48,162 nt of DNA, taken from contig CAZYJD010000007.1 in NCBI GenBank assembly GCA_964647785.1, forward strand, positions 1 to 48,162, written 5' to 3'. Shown one piece after another: positions 24,884 to 33,681 of the stretch. Below the pieces are notes generated by a model. It saw nothing but the letters and a program-made list of their open reading frames with translations, was not told the DNA's origin and did not search any database. Both the position numbers and the translations under genes were made by a program. Source of the stretch: CAZYJD01 sp964647785 (GTDB taxonomy: Bacteria; Bacteroidota; Bacteroidia; NS11-12g; UBA9320). The first letter of the stretch is position 1, and each line of letters starts with the position of its first letter.

Positions 24884-25460
24884 ATGCAAAAATGCGAAGC
24901 AACTCTTTTTCCAGTACATGGGGGTAGTGTTCATACTCCAACAAGTGTATCCGCTTAGCGAGTGAATCTGGAGTTTCATTTTGGTCAATCCTTAGATGTT
25001 GTTGGAAAATCAAATCTCCCTCATCGTAATTAGAATTTACCTGATGTATGCTAATGCCAGATTGGGTTTCACCGGCGGCTAACACGGCTTCATGCACTTT
25101 TTTTCCATACATACCTTTTCCACCGTATTTGGGCAGCAAGCTCGGATGGATATTGAATATTTTTCCTTGGTAAGCAGCGATGAGGTCTGAAGGGATTTTC
25201 TTTAGAAAACCGGCAAGTGCAATGGCATCTATTCGGTCGTATTGCAATTTCTTTAGGAGTTGGCCATTGTCCAGTTCTTGCTGACTGAAAATATGATAGG
25301 GAATATCAAACTCTATGGCCCTTGCGATGACTCCGGCAGAAGGTTTGTTTACAAATATTTTGTTCAGGCCAATGTGGGGATGCTTACGGAAGTGCTGATA
25401 AATGTTCAAGGCGTTGGTGCCACTTCCTGAAGCGAAAACTGCAAGCTGCAATCTATTCAT
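24882..25460 (-). CDS. purN: Phosphoribosylglycinamide formyltransferase
   Basis: Transfers a formyl group from 10-formyl-tetrahydrofolate to GAR in purine synthesis. With the ATG at 25460 it has 192 residues: AVFASGSGTNA (phosphate loop, 8-16), FNIHPSLLP with Asn103 and His105, and NYDEGDLI with Asp146, the catalytic triad. A TTG three codons earlier would overlap the previous stop but the ATG gives the usual N-terminus. Gene order with the DUF4837 lipoprotein and lytic transglycosylase suggests one operon, although the functions differ. Confidence 0.94.
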   Translation of the reverse strand: MNRLQLAVFASGSGTNALNIYQHFRKHPHIGLNKIFVNKPSAGVIARAIEFDIPYHIFSQQELDNGQLLKKLQYDRIDAIALAGFLKKIPSDLIAAYQGKIFNIHPSLLPKYGGKGMYGKKVHEAVLAAGETQSGISIHQVNSNYDEGDLIFQQHLRIDQNETPDSLAKRIHLLEYEHYPHVLEKELLRIFA

Positions 25461-25465
25461 AAGAG

Positions 25466-26548
25466 TCAATTGGATCGAGTGGCGAAGGTATGGAGAATAA
25501 CCTCCAATTCGCGCAAATGCTCAATTTTCGGTTCATTGGGCGCATACACATACCCCTCCAAGGTGATTACTTTTTTCAATTGCTCGTCGTAGATGGTGTA
25601 GTTGACAAAAGGACCTCCCATAAAATCGTTTTCCAGTTCCCACCATCCCCGCATCTCCACGGCATATCTTCCTTTGAAATTCGATTCTTCAATTTGAAGT
25701 GGAACCTCTTTTGCCGAAGAAACTTTCATGAACGTACCCGGAAGAGGCCCTTGAATATGTTTTGCAGTATACCGATTTCTACGTCGGATGATGGATTCGG
25801 CGCTCAGTTGTTCGGGGCCTGAGTAATCCTCGCTGTAAATGAGTATTGCCAGGTCATATTTGCCGGACTCTTCTCGTAGCCAATAGAAATCACCATCGTT
25901 CAGAGCCAAGCGCATGCCTGCTTTTTTCCTCAAAGCAAAACCATTGGTTTTCATTAAATCAAGTGCAAAACTATCGCTGCTGATAGAGCTTCTGAACAAA
26001 CGCTTGGCACCGGTTTCCCTTTCAGACATGATGGCTGAATGAAGCAGACCATCCTTGTTCTCGTTTAGCATTTGTTTCATTGCAGGCACATCATCTGCAA
26101 AATACACCAGCACCTTTTGTGGGGTGGACCAAAGGTCGTTCAATATCAAAGCATCTTTTCCCTGTTTTGAAGCCTTCTCGATGGTGGCAAATGCTTTTTT
26201 ACTCAAATTCGGCTTGAACTGATGCAGAAGATTTCTGGGCATCAATAGGACCACATTGCTGTGAAGAATGAAGTAACCTTTCAGATAAGTTTCATCCGTA
26301 ATACGGAGAGAAAAAGATGGTTCTCCTCCAAAAGGAAGACCTCCAACTGCTTTGCCATACCAGCTATACAAACTATCCGTAAAAGCTGAATCAGCAAGTG
26401 CACGGGGCGCAATCAAACTCAGTTCAGCAAATCGGCCCATTGCTTCGGGTTTGTTGATGCGTTTGTTTTCATCCTCCAGTTTTTGACAACCCATAAGGAT
26501 GAAACTTGCGACCATCCATCCGTACAATGCGAGCACATGCTTATTCAT
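25466..26548 (-). CDS. DUF4837-family lipoprotein
   Basis: A Bacteroidota-specific protein of unknown function, 360 residues from the ATG at 26548. The N-terminus MNKHVLALYGWMVASFILMG is followed by Cys21, a lipoprotein signal. The body contains FGGEPSFSLRITDETYLKGY and a C-terminal part with GWWELENDFMGGPFVNYT, regions I associate with DUF4837. The start overlaps the stop of the upstream lytic-transglycosylase gene, so translation is coupled; a role at the envelope in step with peptidoglycan turnover is inference. The longer frame (to 26605) lies inside that gene. Confidence 0.85.
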   Translation of the reverse strand: MNKHVLALYGWMVASFILMGCQKLEDENKRINKPEAMGRFAELSLIAPRALADSAFTDSLYSWYGKAVGGLPFGGEPSFSLRITDETYLKGYFILHSNVVLLMPRNLLHQFKPNLSKKAFATIEKASKQGKDALILNDLWSTPQKVLVYFADDVPAMKQMLNENKDGLLHSAIMSERETGAKRLFRSSISSDSFALDLMKTNGFALRKKAGMRLALNDGDFYWLREESGKYDLAILIYSEDYSGPEQLSAESIIRRRNRYTAKHIQGPLPGTFMKVSSAKEVPLQIEESNFKGRYAVEMRGWWELENDFMGGPFVNYTIYDEQLKKVITLEGYVYAPNEPKIEHLRELEVILHTFATRSN

Positions 26549-27726
26549 AGATAAACCTTCAGTTTTTGCCCAGGATGAATGACATGAGAAGTGAGACCAT
26601 TCCAACTTTTTAGCTCATTCACGGAACAACCGTACTTGCGCGCAATGAGCGGAAGACTTTCTCCACGTTTAACAACATAAACCTCTTCAACCGCTTCGAC
26701 CGCCATCTCTTCTGATAAACAGATGATTTCGCTTTTGTTGTCTACATATGTGAGCGCGAGATCTTCAGGAAGTTTGAGACTGTAAGATTGAATGTAAGAT
26801 GGCAAGCTGCTATTTTTAATGTGCGGGTTATAAGCCAATAGCTCTTGTTCTTCCAACTGCAGTACATGGCATATGGCCTGTAGTTTTTCTTCCCCACTGC
26901 AATTGATTTCGCAGAGATCCGGATATCGAATTTCCGGGGGAGCCGGGGTGATTCCATAATCATTGTAAAAGTTCATCAGGTAAGCCATGGCAATGAAGCT
27001 GGGCACATAGGTTCGGGTTTCTCTGGGCAGGTATTCATAGATTTCCCAAAAGGACCGTTTTCCTCCGCTGCGGCGTATGGCTTTGTTCACATTTCCCGGG
27101 CCGCAGTTATAACTTGCTATGGCCAATTGCCAGTCGCCATAAAGTTTATACATCTGTACAAAGTACTTGCAAGCCGCTTCGGTCGATTTTTCGATGTGTC
27201 GTCGTTCATCTACGTGTGAGTTGATTTCAAGATCGAATATTTTTCCGGTGTAAGGCATGAATTGCCACAAACCTGCTGCACCAGCTCTGCTCGTAGCTTC
27301 CGGTTGCAGTGCCGATTCAATAACGCTCAGGTAACGCAACTCCAGCGGTAAATCATATTTGTCTAAAATGCTTTCATAGATGGGGAAAAAGTACTCAGAA
27401 AGTGTGATGACCTTTTTAAGTTTCGGCTGCCAGTGGGTGCCAAAATAATCAATCAGTCTTCGAACTTCTCCGTTGTAATCCATGGGAATGGCATATTCAA
27501 GATTACTCACCTGTCGCATGTACATTTCTTCACTCAACGGTAGTTGTTCATTATCGAAAACCACCACCTCATCACTGTAAACAGGAACGACCTCATTATC
27601 TACAAGCATTTCCTTCGGTTCGCTGGCTGAAAGGGTGTCGGTCTCATGTGCCAAAACAGCTCCTGAAACCATGCATGTCAAAATTATGGTGTTGAATATT
27701 TTACCTAAAAAACTCACTTGCTTCAT
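26545..27726 (-). CDS. LysM-containing lytic transglycosylase (MltD-like)
   Basis: Cleaves peptidoglycan glycan strands to 1,6-anhydro ends. The 393-residue protein has a signal peptide (about 1-26, cleaving after AVLA), a family-1 transglycosylase domain with catalytic Glu137 in SVIESALQPEA, then SRAGAAGLWQFMP and IASYNCGPGNVNKAIRR, and a C-terminal LysM repeat (about 349-393, YVVKRGESLPLIARKYG). A degenerate LysM-like segment (QELLAYNPHIKNSSLPSYI) lies before it. It is the first gene of the operon with DUF4837 and purN. A small GGGCATTTTGCCC hairpin sits just before the start codon. Confidence 0.92.
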   Translation of the reverse strand: MKQVSFLGKIFNTIILTCMVSGAVLAHETDTLSASEPKEMLVDNEVVPVYSDEVVVFDNEQLPLSEEMYMRQVSNLEYAIPMDYNGEVRRLIDYFGTHWQPKLKKVITLSEYFFPIYESILDKYDLPLELRYLSVIESALQPEATSRAGAAGLWQFMPYTGKIFDLEINSHVDERRHIEKSTEAACKYFVQMYKLYGDWQLAIASYNCGPGNVNKAIRRSGGKRSFWEIYEYLPRETRTYVPSFIAMAYLMNFYNDYGITPAPPEIRYPDLCEINCSGEEKLQAICHVLQLEEQELLAYNPHIKNSSLPSYIQSYSLKLPEDLALTYVDNKSEIICLSEEMAVEAVEEVYVVKRGESLPLIARKYGCSVNELKSWNGLTSHVIHPGQKLKVYL

Positions 27727-27881
27727 TTAACGGGCAAAATGCCCTTTTCTTGTGAAGAGGACAAAAAAAAGCGCATGGTTATATCCCCCGATGTACATAA
27801 ATCCAAACACCATTCTCTGGAGATGGTTTGCTGCATGCCACCGGCTTCCGTTTTATCTCGATTAAACTGCATTATCATGCA

Positions 27882-27910
27882 TTGATTGTCAGCATAAAAG
27901 CTTAAAATTG
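27882..27910 (+). promoter_or_regulatory. Putative promoter of the alanine dehydrogenase-like gene
   Basis: TTG (27882-27884) is followed after 18 bases by TAAAATTG (27903-27910), one base off TAnnTTTG. Transcription would start near 27917, ten bases before the ATG. Confidence 0.4.
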
Positions 27911-27926
27911 TAAGGAAGCAAAGCGT

Positions 27927-29153
27927 ATGCAGGAAGGTACAAATCCTTTTAAAGAATTGGCAAGAGAGGCGATGGCCATGCCTCAGGAAAAACTTCAGAA
28001 AAAGGGGCTTAAAAGTAAGAGCCTTAAGATTGGTATTCCCCGTGAAATTACTTACCAGGAGAAAAGGATTCCACTATCTCCCCTTAGTGTTCAATTGCTG
28101 GTGAACAATGGACATCAGGTAGTCATTGAGAGCGGTGCAGGTAAAAATGCCAATTTTGAAGATCATCACTACAGCGAAGCCGGGGCCCGCATATCTTACG
28201 ATGCTCAATCGATTTATGCTGAAAGCGATGTTTTGCTGAAGGTAGACCCACCAACTCAGGAAGAGATCATCTGGATGAAGCCCGGCCAACTTCTGATCAG
28301 TGCACTTCAGATAACCAGTTTAAAGGATGGTTATCTCAAATTGCTCCTGAAGAAAAAAATCACAGCCCTGGCGTACGAGTTCTACAGGGATGAGGCGGGT
28401 ACCTTACCGATCATTCGTGCGATGAGTGAAATAGCGGGTAGAGCCTCGGTTTTAATTGCAGCTGAGTATTTAACCAATACCCAATACGGAAAAGGCGAAT
28501 TGCTTGGGGGAATACCGGGTATACAGCCCACGAAAGTGGTTATTATCGGAGCAGGTGCGGTGGGAGAATATGCCGCCAGAGCGGCCACTGGGCTCGGAGC
28601 CTATGTGCAGGTATTTGATAACAATTTATACAAGCTGCGGCGTTTGGAGAATAACTTAGGCCAAAGAATTTTCAGCAGCACTATTCTGCCACACATATTG
28701 GCAAAATCACTTGCAGATTGCGATGTGGCCATTGGTGCTTTGAGAAGTGGGGAAGGGCGGAGCCCAAGCGTTGTTTCAGAAGCCATGGTGCAGCAAATGC
28801 GCCCGAATAGTCTCATCATAGATGTGAGTATTGATCAGGGTGGCTGTTTCGAAACAAGCCGGGTAACCAATCATCAAGAACCGGTTTTTGAAGAACATGG
28901 GGTGCTGCACTATTGCGTGCCCAATATCCCGAGCCGAGTAAGCCGAACGGCCTCTTATGCCCTCAGTAACATCTTTACACCTATGCTATTGGCGATGGGA
29001 GAAGAAGGGGGATTCAACGAATACATCTGGGCTCATCAGCAGATTAGAAAAGGCATTTATATCTACAAAGGCAATCTTACCAATGCACAATTGGGTGAAC
29101 GCTTCCAGCTCAACTACAAGGAAATTGATTTTCTGATCGCTGGAAATATTTGA
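27927..29153 (+). CDS. ald: Alanine dehydrogenase-like protein
   Basis: A 408-residue member of the alanine dehydrogenase/PntA family. After a 33-residue N-terminal extension it shows IGIPREITYQEKRIPLSP (substrate Arg47), LLKVDPP (Lys105), a Rossmann GAGAVG (208-213) and VSIDQGGCFETSR with the conserved Asp303. The position that carries the catalytic histidine in classical Ald (LFTYLHLA) reads LLISALQIT here, so the histidine is absent. From memory, Bacteroidota orthologues share this, which raises doubt about whether the reaction is NAD-linked alanine deamination. Monocistronic. Confidence 0.85.
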   Translation: MQEGTNPFKELAREAMAMPQEKLQKKGLKSKSLKIGIPREITYQEKRIPLSPLSVQLLVNNGHQVVIESGAGKNANFEDHHYSEAGARISYDAQSIYAESDVLLKVDPPTQEEIIWMKPGQLLISALQITSLKDGYLKLLLKKKITALAYEFYRDEAGTLPIIRAMSEIAGRASVLIAAEYLTNTQYGKGELLGGIPGIQPTKVVIIGAGAVGEYAARAATGLGAYVQVFDNNLYKLRRLENNLGQRIFSSTILPHILAKSLADCDVAIGALRSGEGRSPSVVSEAMVQQMRPNSLIIDVSIDQGGCFETSRVTNHQEPVFEEHGVLHYCVPNIPSRVSRTASYALSNIFTPMLLAMGEEGGFNEYIWAHQQIRKGIYIYKGNLTNAQLGERFQLNYKEIDFLIAGNI

Positions 29154-29199
29154 AAATTTCGCTTGGCATCATTGAAAGTTCGCTGGTGTAAATCCTCTA

Positions 29200-29227
29200 T
29201 TTGAATTACGGATTATTTTTAACTTCG
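29200..29227 (+). promoter_or_regulatory. Putative promoter of the cotransporter gene
   Basis: TTTG (29200-29203), a 16-base spacer, then TAACTTCG (29220-29227), one base from TAnnTTTG. An AAAGGA ribosome-binding-like sequence follows at 29233-29238, six bases before the TTG start codon. Confidence 0.4.
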
Positions 29228-29243
29228 TTGCAAAAGGATCAAT

Positions 29244-31466
29244 TTGCCTGCAACTTCATTCAACAATAAAGGGAAATTTGGCACTGCAGCCGTATTTCTA
29301 ACGGCTATTTCTACCATACTAGGTGCCATCATGTTTCTGCGTTTCGGCTACAGTGTGGGCACGGTAGGCGTGCTAGGTACAGTGGCCATTGTAATCATTG
29401 GCCATTTGGTTACCATTCCAACAGCGCTTGCGCTGGCTGAGATAGCCACCAATCAAAAGGTTGAAGGCGGTGGCGAGTACTTCATTATTTCGCGATCATT
29501 CGGACTCACCATTGGTGCAGCCATAGGGATTGCTCTGTATTTGTCGCAGGCCATTAGTGTGGCTTTTTATACCCTTGCATTTACAGAAGCTTTTGAACCT
29601 GTAATTCGCTGGGTGCAGCAAGACTATGGCATTCTCATTCCCAAAACAGCAATTGGTTTGTTGGCGGTGGTGCTCTTGGCTTGGTTGATGTTAACCAGGG
29701 GGGCCAGCAGTGGAATGGGGCTGCTCTACGTGGTGGTTGCCATACTGGGTGTTTCCCTGCTGATGTTTTTTGCGGGCAGCACGAATTATTCGGGTCCTAT
29801 GGCGCTTGGCATGAATGGAAATCAAGACTTTTTTTACGTCTTTGCTATCGTGTTTCCGGCTTTTACGGGCATGACGGCGGGTGTGGGTTTGTCAGGAGAC
29901 CTAAAGGACCCCAAAAAGAGCATACCCATTGGCACCATGGCAGCAACCGTGCTGGGCATGTTTATTTACATTCTCATTGCACTCAAGCTAGGTTCTTCCG
30001 CTCCTCCCGAAATGCTGAGCGATATCAAGAATCACCAGCTGATCATGGCCGACATCGCTTTGTGGGGGCCCATTGTTCCCATTGGTCTTGCAGCAGCCAC
30101 CATCAGTTCGGCATTAGGCAGTGTCATGGTAGCTCCAAGAACCCTCAATGCCATTGCTCAAGATAGAATCATACCCATACCAAAGCTCAACCAATACCTC
30201 AGCAAGCAGAAAAAAAGCAACGGAGAGCCTATCAATGCATCCCTGGTGACCTGTCTTATTGCATTCATTTTTGTGATGATGGGCGATGTAAATGCGGTAG
30301 CCGAAGTTATTTCGATGTTTTTTATGGTGACTTACGGCAGTATTTGCTTGATATCACTGTTCGAGAATTTTGCCTCCAATCCAGGCTATCGACCCGCATT
30401 TAAAAGCCGTTGGTATGTTTCGCTCATCGGGGCGGCAATGTGCATTTGGCTGATGTTTAAAATCAATAGTTTCTACGCCATTTTTGCCATCGTAATCATG
30501 GCTGTTATCTATCTTGCACTCAGCAGATTTCAGGAAAAAGGAGACATGGCCGCTATCTTTAGCGGTGTGATTTTCCAAGCCAGTAGAAACCTTCAGGTTT
30601 TTCTGCAGAAAAGAAAGAATCCTGAGCACGAGTCTTCCTGGCGCCCATCGGTGGTTACCATTTCTAAAGATTCTTTCGATCGCTTTTCTGCCTTCGACTT
30701 GTTGCGGTGGATATCGCATAAAATTGGTTTTGGCACCTACATACATCACATCGACGGATACCTCAGTAAAGAGACTTTGGTTCATGCGCGTGAAGCACAG
30801 TCGAGGCTCATCAAGCTTACACAGATTTCCGATAGCAGTGTTTTTGTAGATACCATTGTGAATCCAACCTATACCATGAGCATTTCACAAGTGCTTCAGC
30901 TTCCGGGTATTTCGGGCCAGGATAACAACATGATCTTATTTGAATTTAATAAACACAATACACAGCCTGCCGAAGAAATTATTGAAAACCTCAGCTTGGC
31001 CAGAGCAGCCCTTTTCGATATCTGTATCCTTGCCAGCAGTGATAAAGATTTTGGTTTTAATTCAGAAATACACATTTGGATAACTTCGAGGGATTATCAG
31101 AATGCCAATCTGATGATTTACCTGGCTTATATCATCTTGGGGCATCCCGATTGGAAAAAAGGGGGCCAGATAAAGCTTTTTGCAGTTTATCCTGAGTCGG
31201 ATATCAATGAACAAAAAAGCAAGCTGAAGAACATGATTAAAAGTGGAAGATTGCCTATATCAGCAAAGAACATAGAAATCATTAGCGGGGGAGAAGGGGT
31301 GAACATTAAAAATGTGATCAACCAAAGATCCAGAGACGCAGATCTAACCATTGTTGGATTCAGGTACGAGGCCGTAAAGCACAATGGAAAGGAAATATTC
31401 ATCGGATATGAAGGGGTTGGTAACGTATTGTTTGTGAACTCTCAAAACGAAAAAGAGATCAATTAA
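29244..31466 (+). CDS. APC-superfamily permease resembling Na-K-Cl cotransporters
   Basis: A 740-residue transporter: about 12 membrane helices in the first ~450 residues, then a ~290-residue soluble C-terminal domain. STILGAIMFLRFGYSVGTVG and FPAFTGMTAGVGLSGDLKDP match the SLC12 cation-chloride cotransporter branch of the APC fold, and the large C-terminal tail (two-lobed in SLC12) supports this over amino-acid permeases. It probably moves K+ or Na+ with chloride, or an organic solute. Translation starts at a TTG (29244); no in-frame ATG exists before the first helix, and a ribosome-binding-like AAAGGA precedes it. Confidence 0.86.
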   Translation: MPATSFNNKGKFGTAAVFLTAISTILGAIMFLRFGYSVGTVGVLGTVAIVIIGHLVTIPTALALAEIATNQKVEGGGEYFIISRSFGLTIGAAIGIALYLSQAISVAFYTLAFTEAFEPVIRWVQQDYGILIPKTAIGLLAVVLLAWLMLTRGASSGMGLLYVVVAILGVSLLMFFAGSTNYSGPMALGMNGNQDFFYVFAIVFPAFTGMTAGVGLSGDLKDPKKSIPIGTMAATVLGMFIYILIALKLGSSAPPEMLSDIKNHQLIMADIALWGPIVPIGLAAATISSALGSVMVAPRTLNAIAQDRIIPIPKLNQYLSKQKKSNGEPINASLVTCLIAFIFVMMGDVNAVAEVISMFFMVTYGSICLISLFENFASNPGYRPAFKSRWYVSLIGAAMCIWLMFKINSFYAIFAIVIMAVIYLALSRFQEKGDMAAIFSGVIFQASRNLQVFLQKRKNPEHESSWRPSVVTISKDSFDRFSAFDLLRWISHKIGFGTYIHHIDGYLSKETLVHAREAQSRLIKLTQISDSSVFVDTIVNPTYTMSISQVLQLPGISGQDNNMILFEFNKHNTQPAEEIIENLSLARAALFDICILASSDKDFGFNSEIHIWITSRDYQNANLMIYLAYIILGHPDWKKGGQIKLFAVYPESDINEQKSKLKNMIKSGRLPISAKNIEIISGGEGVNIKNVINQRSRDADLTIVGFRYEAVKHNGKEIFIGYEGVGNVLFVNSQNEKEIN

Positions 31467-31472
31467 GGCCGT

Positions 31473-31480
31473 TATATTTG
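31473..31480 (+). promoter_or_regulatory. -7 element directly ahead of the DUF4293 gene
   Basis: TATATTTG is an exact TAnnTTTG match that ends only four bases before the ATG at 31485. Transcription would begin at or inside the start codon, giving a leaderless message. No standard -33 TTG is visible at the expected spacing. Confidence 0.45.
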
Positions 31481-31484
31481 CCCC

Positions 31485-31958
31485 ATGTTACAGAGACTTC
31501 AGCACTTATACCTGCTTTTGGTCGTATTGATTTGCGCTTTATTGCTTGGTTCGGACCAAACATATTTCATCATTACCTCAGCCGATGGAACTTCTTCGGT
31601 AGAGGTGGGGTATCTTAAAACCCAAATTCAAAGCGCAGAGCAATCGGAATCGCTGCTCAATCTTCCCCTGGTCTTTTCTTTTGGTGCATTGGCTGTAATT
31701 GCCCTACTGACGGTTTTCTTGTACCAAAACAGAAAACTACAACTCAGACTTACCGGTTTTGCCATGTTACTTCTTGGGCTCGGCGTATATGCACTCTATG
31801 CCTACAGTTTGCAAAGGGCCTATTTCAATCCGGCAGGAACAACTGCGTTTCAGGCAACAGTGTATGTACCAATTGCAATCCTGCTCTTGTTATTGCTGGC
31901 ATACCGTGGTATTTTGAATGATGAGAAACTGATTCGTTCCATGGATCGATTGCGTTAA
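31485..31958 (+). CDS. DUF4293-family membrane protein
   Basis: A 157-residue protein with four hydrophobic helices (about 7-23, 57-79, 86-105, 121-141), an external loop after the first, and an FLYQNRKLQLRLT cytoplasmic loop. The C-terminus RGILNDEKLIRSMDRLR is typical of the Bacteroidota DUF4293 family, whose function is unknown. It is followed after one base by the ABC ATPase gene, so the two are cotranscribed. Confidence 0.88.
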   Translation: MLQRLQHLYLLLVVLICALLLGSDQTYFIITSADGTSSVEVGYLKTQIQSAEQSESLLNLPLVFSFGALAVIALLTVFLYQNRKLQLRLTGFAMLLLGLGVYALYAYSLQRAYFNPAGTTAFQATVYVPIAILLLLLLAYRGILNDEKLIRSMDRLR

Positions 31959-31959
31959 G

Positions 31960-33576
31960 ATGTTGCGGTTTGAGCAGGTAGATATCGGAATTGGCTCCGG
32001 AAAGAAAACACAACAGGTGGTTCGAAATTTATCGTTCAACCTGGAGGCCGGCAAAGTGCTTGCCATTGTTGGGGAATCCGGATCGGGCAAATCGGTAAGC
32101 GCATTGAGCACTTTCAGCTTGATCCCTCAAGCCAGGATTCTTTCAGGTGAAATTCAAATGCACTACAAGGGCGTTACCCAGCTGCTGAATAAGGCAGGCA
32201 AACAAGCAATCAGAAGCCTGTTAAGGGAGGCGGTTGGCTTCGTATTTCAAGAGCCTCTTTCGGCCTTGAACCCATTGATGCGATGCGGTGAACAGGTAGA
32301 AGAACGAATTGCCGGAACAGAACAAGCCCGAGAAAGGGTGCTGGAAATGTTCAGGAAAGTTCGACTACCCGAACCGGAGCGGATTTATCATTCCTGGCCG
32401 CATGAATTAAGTGGTGGACAGCGACAGAGGGTCATGATCGCCATGGCACTCATCCATCAACCCGCATTGATTATAGCTGATGAGCCCACCACTGCCTTGG
32501 ATGCATCTGTACAAATGGAGGTGGTTCATCTTCTGAAACAGCTTGTGAAAGAAGCCGGTTGTAGCATGATATTTATCTCACATGATTTAAGAATTGTACA
32601 GCAATTGGCAGATGATGTGCTGGTCATGTATCGAGGAGAAGCCCTTGAATACCAATCGGCCAAGCAGTTGTTCTCGCATGCTGAGCATCCTTATACCAAG
32701 GCTTTGCTGGAGGTAAGGCCTGGGCCTGAAAATAAAGGACATTTCCTGCCTGTTTTAGGTGATTACACGAAAGATAATACAGCCAACCCCCTTGGAAAGG
32801 AGAAGCTTCAACCTTGGTCTGTTGGCGATAATACCCTGAGGGAAAGCATTTTAGATGTGGTAAGATTGCGTGTTCAATACGGTCAGAAATTGGTATTGAA
32901 GAACATCGATCTTCAACTTTTTAAAGGCGAAGCGCTTGGGGTGCTCGGAGAATCAGGCAGTGGTAAAAGTACATTGGCGAAAGCCGTTAGCAAGTTGTGT
33001 GAATACGAAGGTGATATTCTGCTCGGTGGGAAGGATATCCGCCAAATTCTAAATGCATATCCCAAGAAAGTACAACTGATTTTTCAGGATCCGTTTTCTT
33101 CGCTCAATCCAAGAAAAAGCTGCGGAGCCACTTTGGAGGAAGTACTGAAGGTTCATTTTCCTGCACTGAATGCGCAAGAGCGAAAGGATCGTGTCATCCA
33201 ATTGCTCGAAGAAGTTGGCTTGCAGGCAAGTGATGCCGATAAATATCCACACGCCTTTAGTGGAGGACAACGCCAACGAATTTGCATAGCACGAGCTCTC
33301 GCAGCAGAAGCCGAGCTGCTCATCTGCGATGAGAGTGTATCGGCATTGGATGTATCGGTACAAGCCCAAATCCTGAACCTCTTGAAAAAGCTTCAGTTGG
33401 AAAAAGGCCTTAGCTTATTGTTCATCTCACATGACATTGGAGTGGTTGCATGGTTTTGCGACCGCATTGCTGTTTTAAACCAAGGGGAGATTGTTGAGCT
33501 GGAGGAAGCAGTAAAACTGATGCGGCATCCAAAGGATCTCTATACGCAAATGTTACTCAAAGCTTCAGGATTTTGA
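31960..33576 (+). CDS. Double ATP-binding subunit of a peptide-type ABC transporter
   Basis: A 538-residue protein made of two fused ABC ATPase domains, like YejF or GsiA, which drive di/oligopeptide uptake. First module: GESGSGKS (38-45), LSGGQRQRVMIAMAL, IIADEPTTALD. Second module: GESGSGKSTLAKAV, FSGGQRQRICIARAL, LLICDESVSALD. The PYTKAL and LYTQMLL stretches after each module are the usual oligopeptide-transporter extensions. No permease or binding-protein gene is nearby, so these must lie elsewhere. It begins one base after the DUF4293 gene. Confidence 0.92.
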   Translation: MLRFEQVDIGIGSGKKTQQVVRNLSFNLEAGKVLAIVGESGSGKSVSALSTFSLIPQARILSGEIQMHYKGVTQLLNKAGKQAIRSLLREAVGFVFQEPLSALNPLMRCGEQVEERIAGTEQARERVLEMFRKVRLPEPERIYHSWPHELSGGQRQRVMIAMALIHQPALIIADEPTTALDASVQMEVVHLLKQLVKEAGCSMIFISHDLRIVQQLADDVLVMYRGEALEYQSAKQLFSHAEHPYTKALLEVRPGPENKGHFLPVLGDYTKDNTANPLGKEKLQPWSVGDNTLRESILDVVRLRVQYGQKLVLKNIDLQLFKGEALGVLGESGSGKSTLAKAVSKLCEYEGDILLGGKDIRQILNAYPKKVQLIFQDPFSSLNPRKSCGATLEEVLKVHFPALNAQERKDRVIQLLEEVGLQASDADKYPHAFSGGQRQRICIARALAAEAELLICDESVSALDVSVQAQILNLLKKLQLEKGLSLLFISHDIGVVAWFCDRIAVLNQGEIVELEEAVKLMRHPKDLYTQMLLKASGF

Positions 33577-33588
33577 GTTGAGCACCAT

Positions 33589-33638
33589 ATGAATATTCAT
33601 GGCATGGCAGTATGATTCATCGGCAAATCATCTTTGCC
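33589..33638. terminator. Palindrome and hairpin between convergent genes
   Basis: ATGAATATTCAT (33589-33600) is a perfect 12-base palindrome. GGCAAA (33622-33627) and TTTGCC (33633-33638) form a 6-bp stem with a 5-base loop. Both lie between the ABC ATPase stop and the end of the SPFH lipoprotein gene. No T-tract follows, so termination is only suggested by position. Confidence 0.3.
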
Positions 33639-33681
33639 ACTTGCACGGATAAGTACAAAATTCAGTCGAATGATCAGCCTC

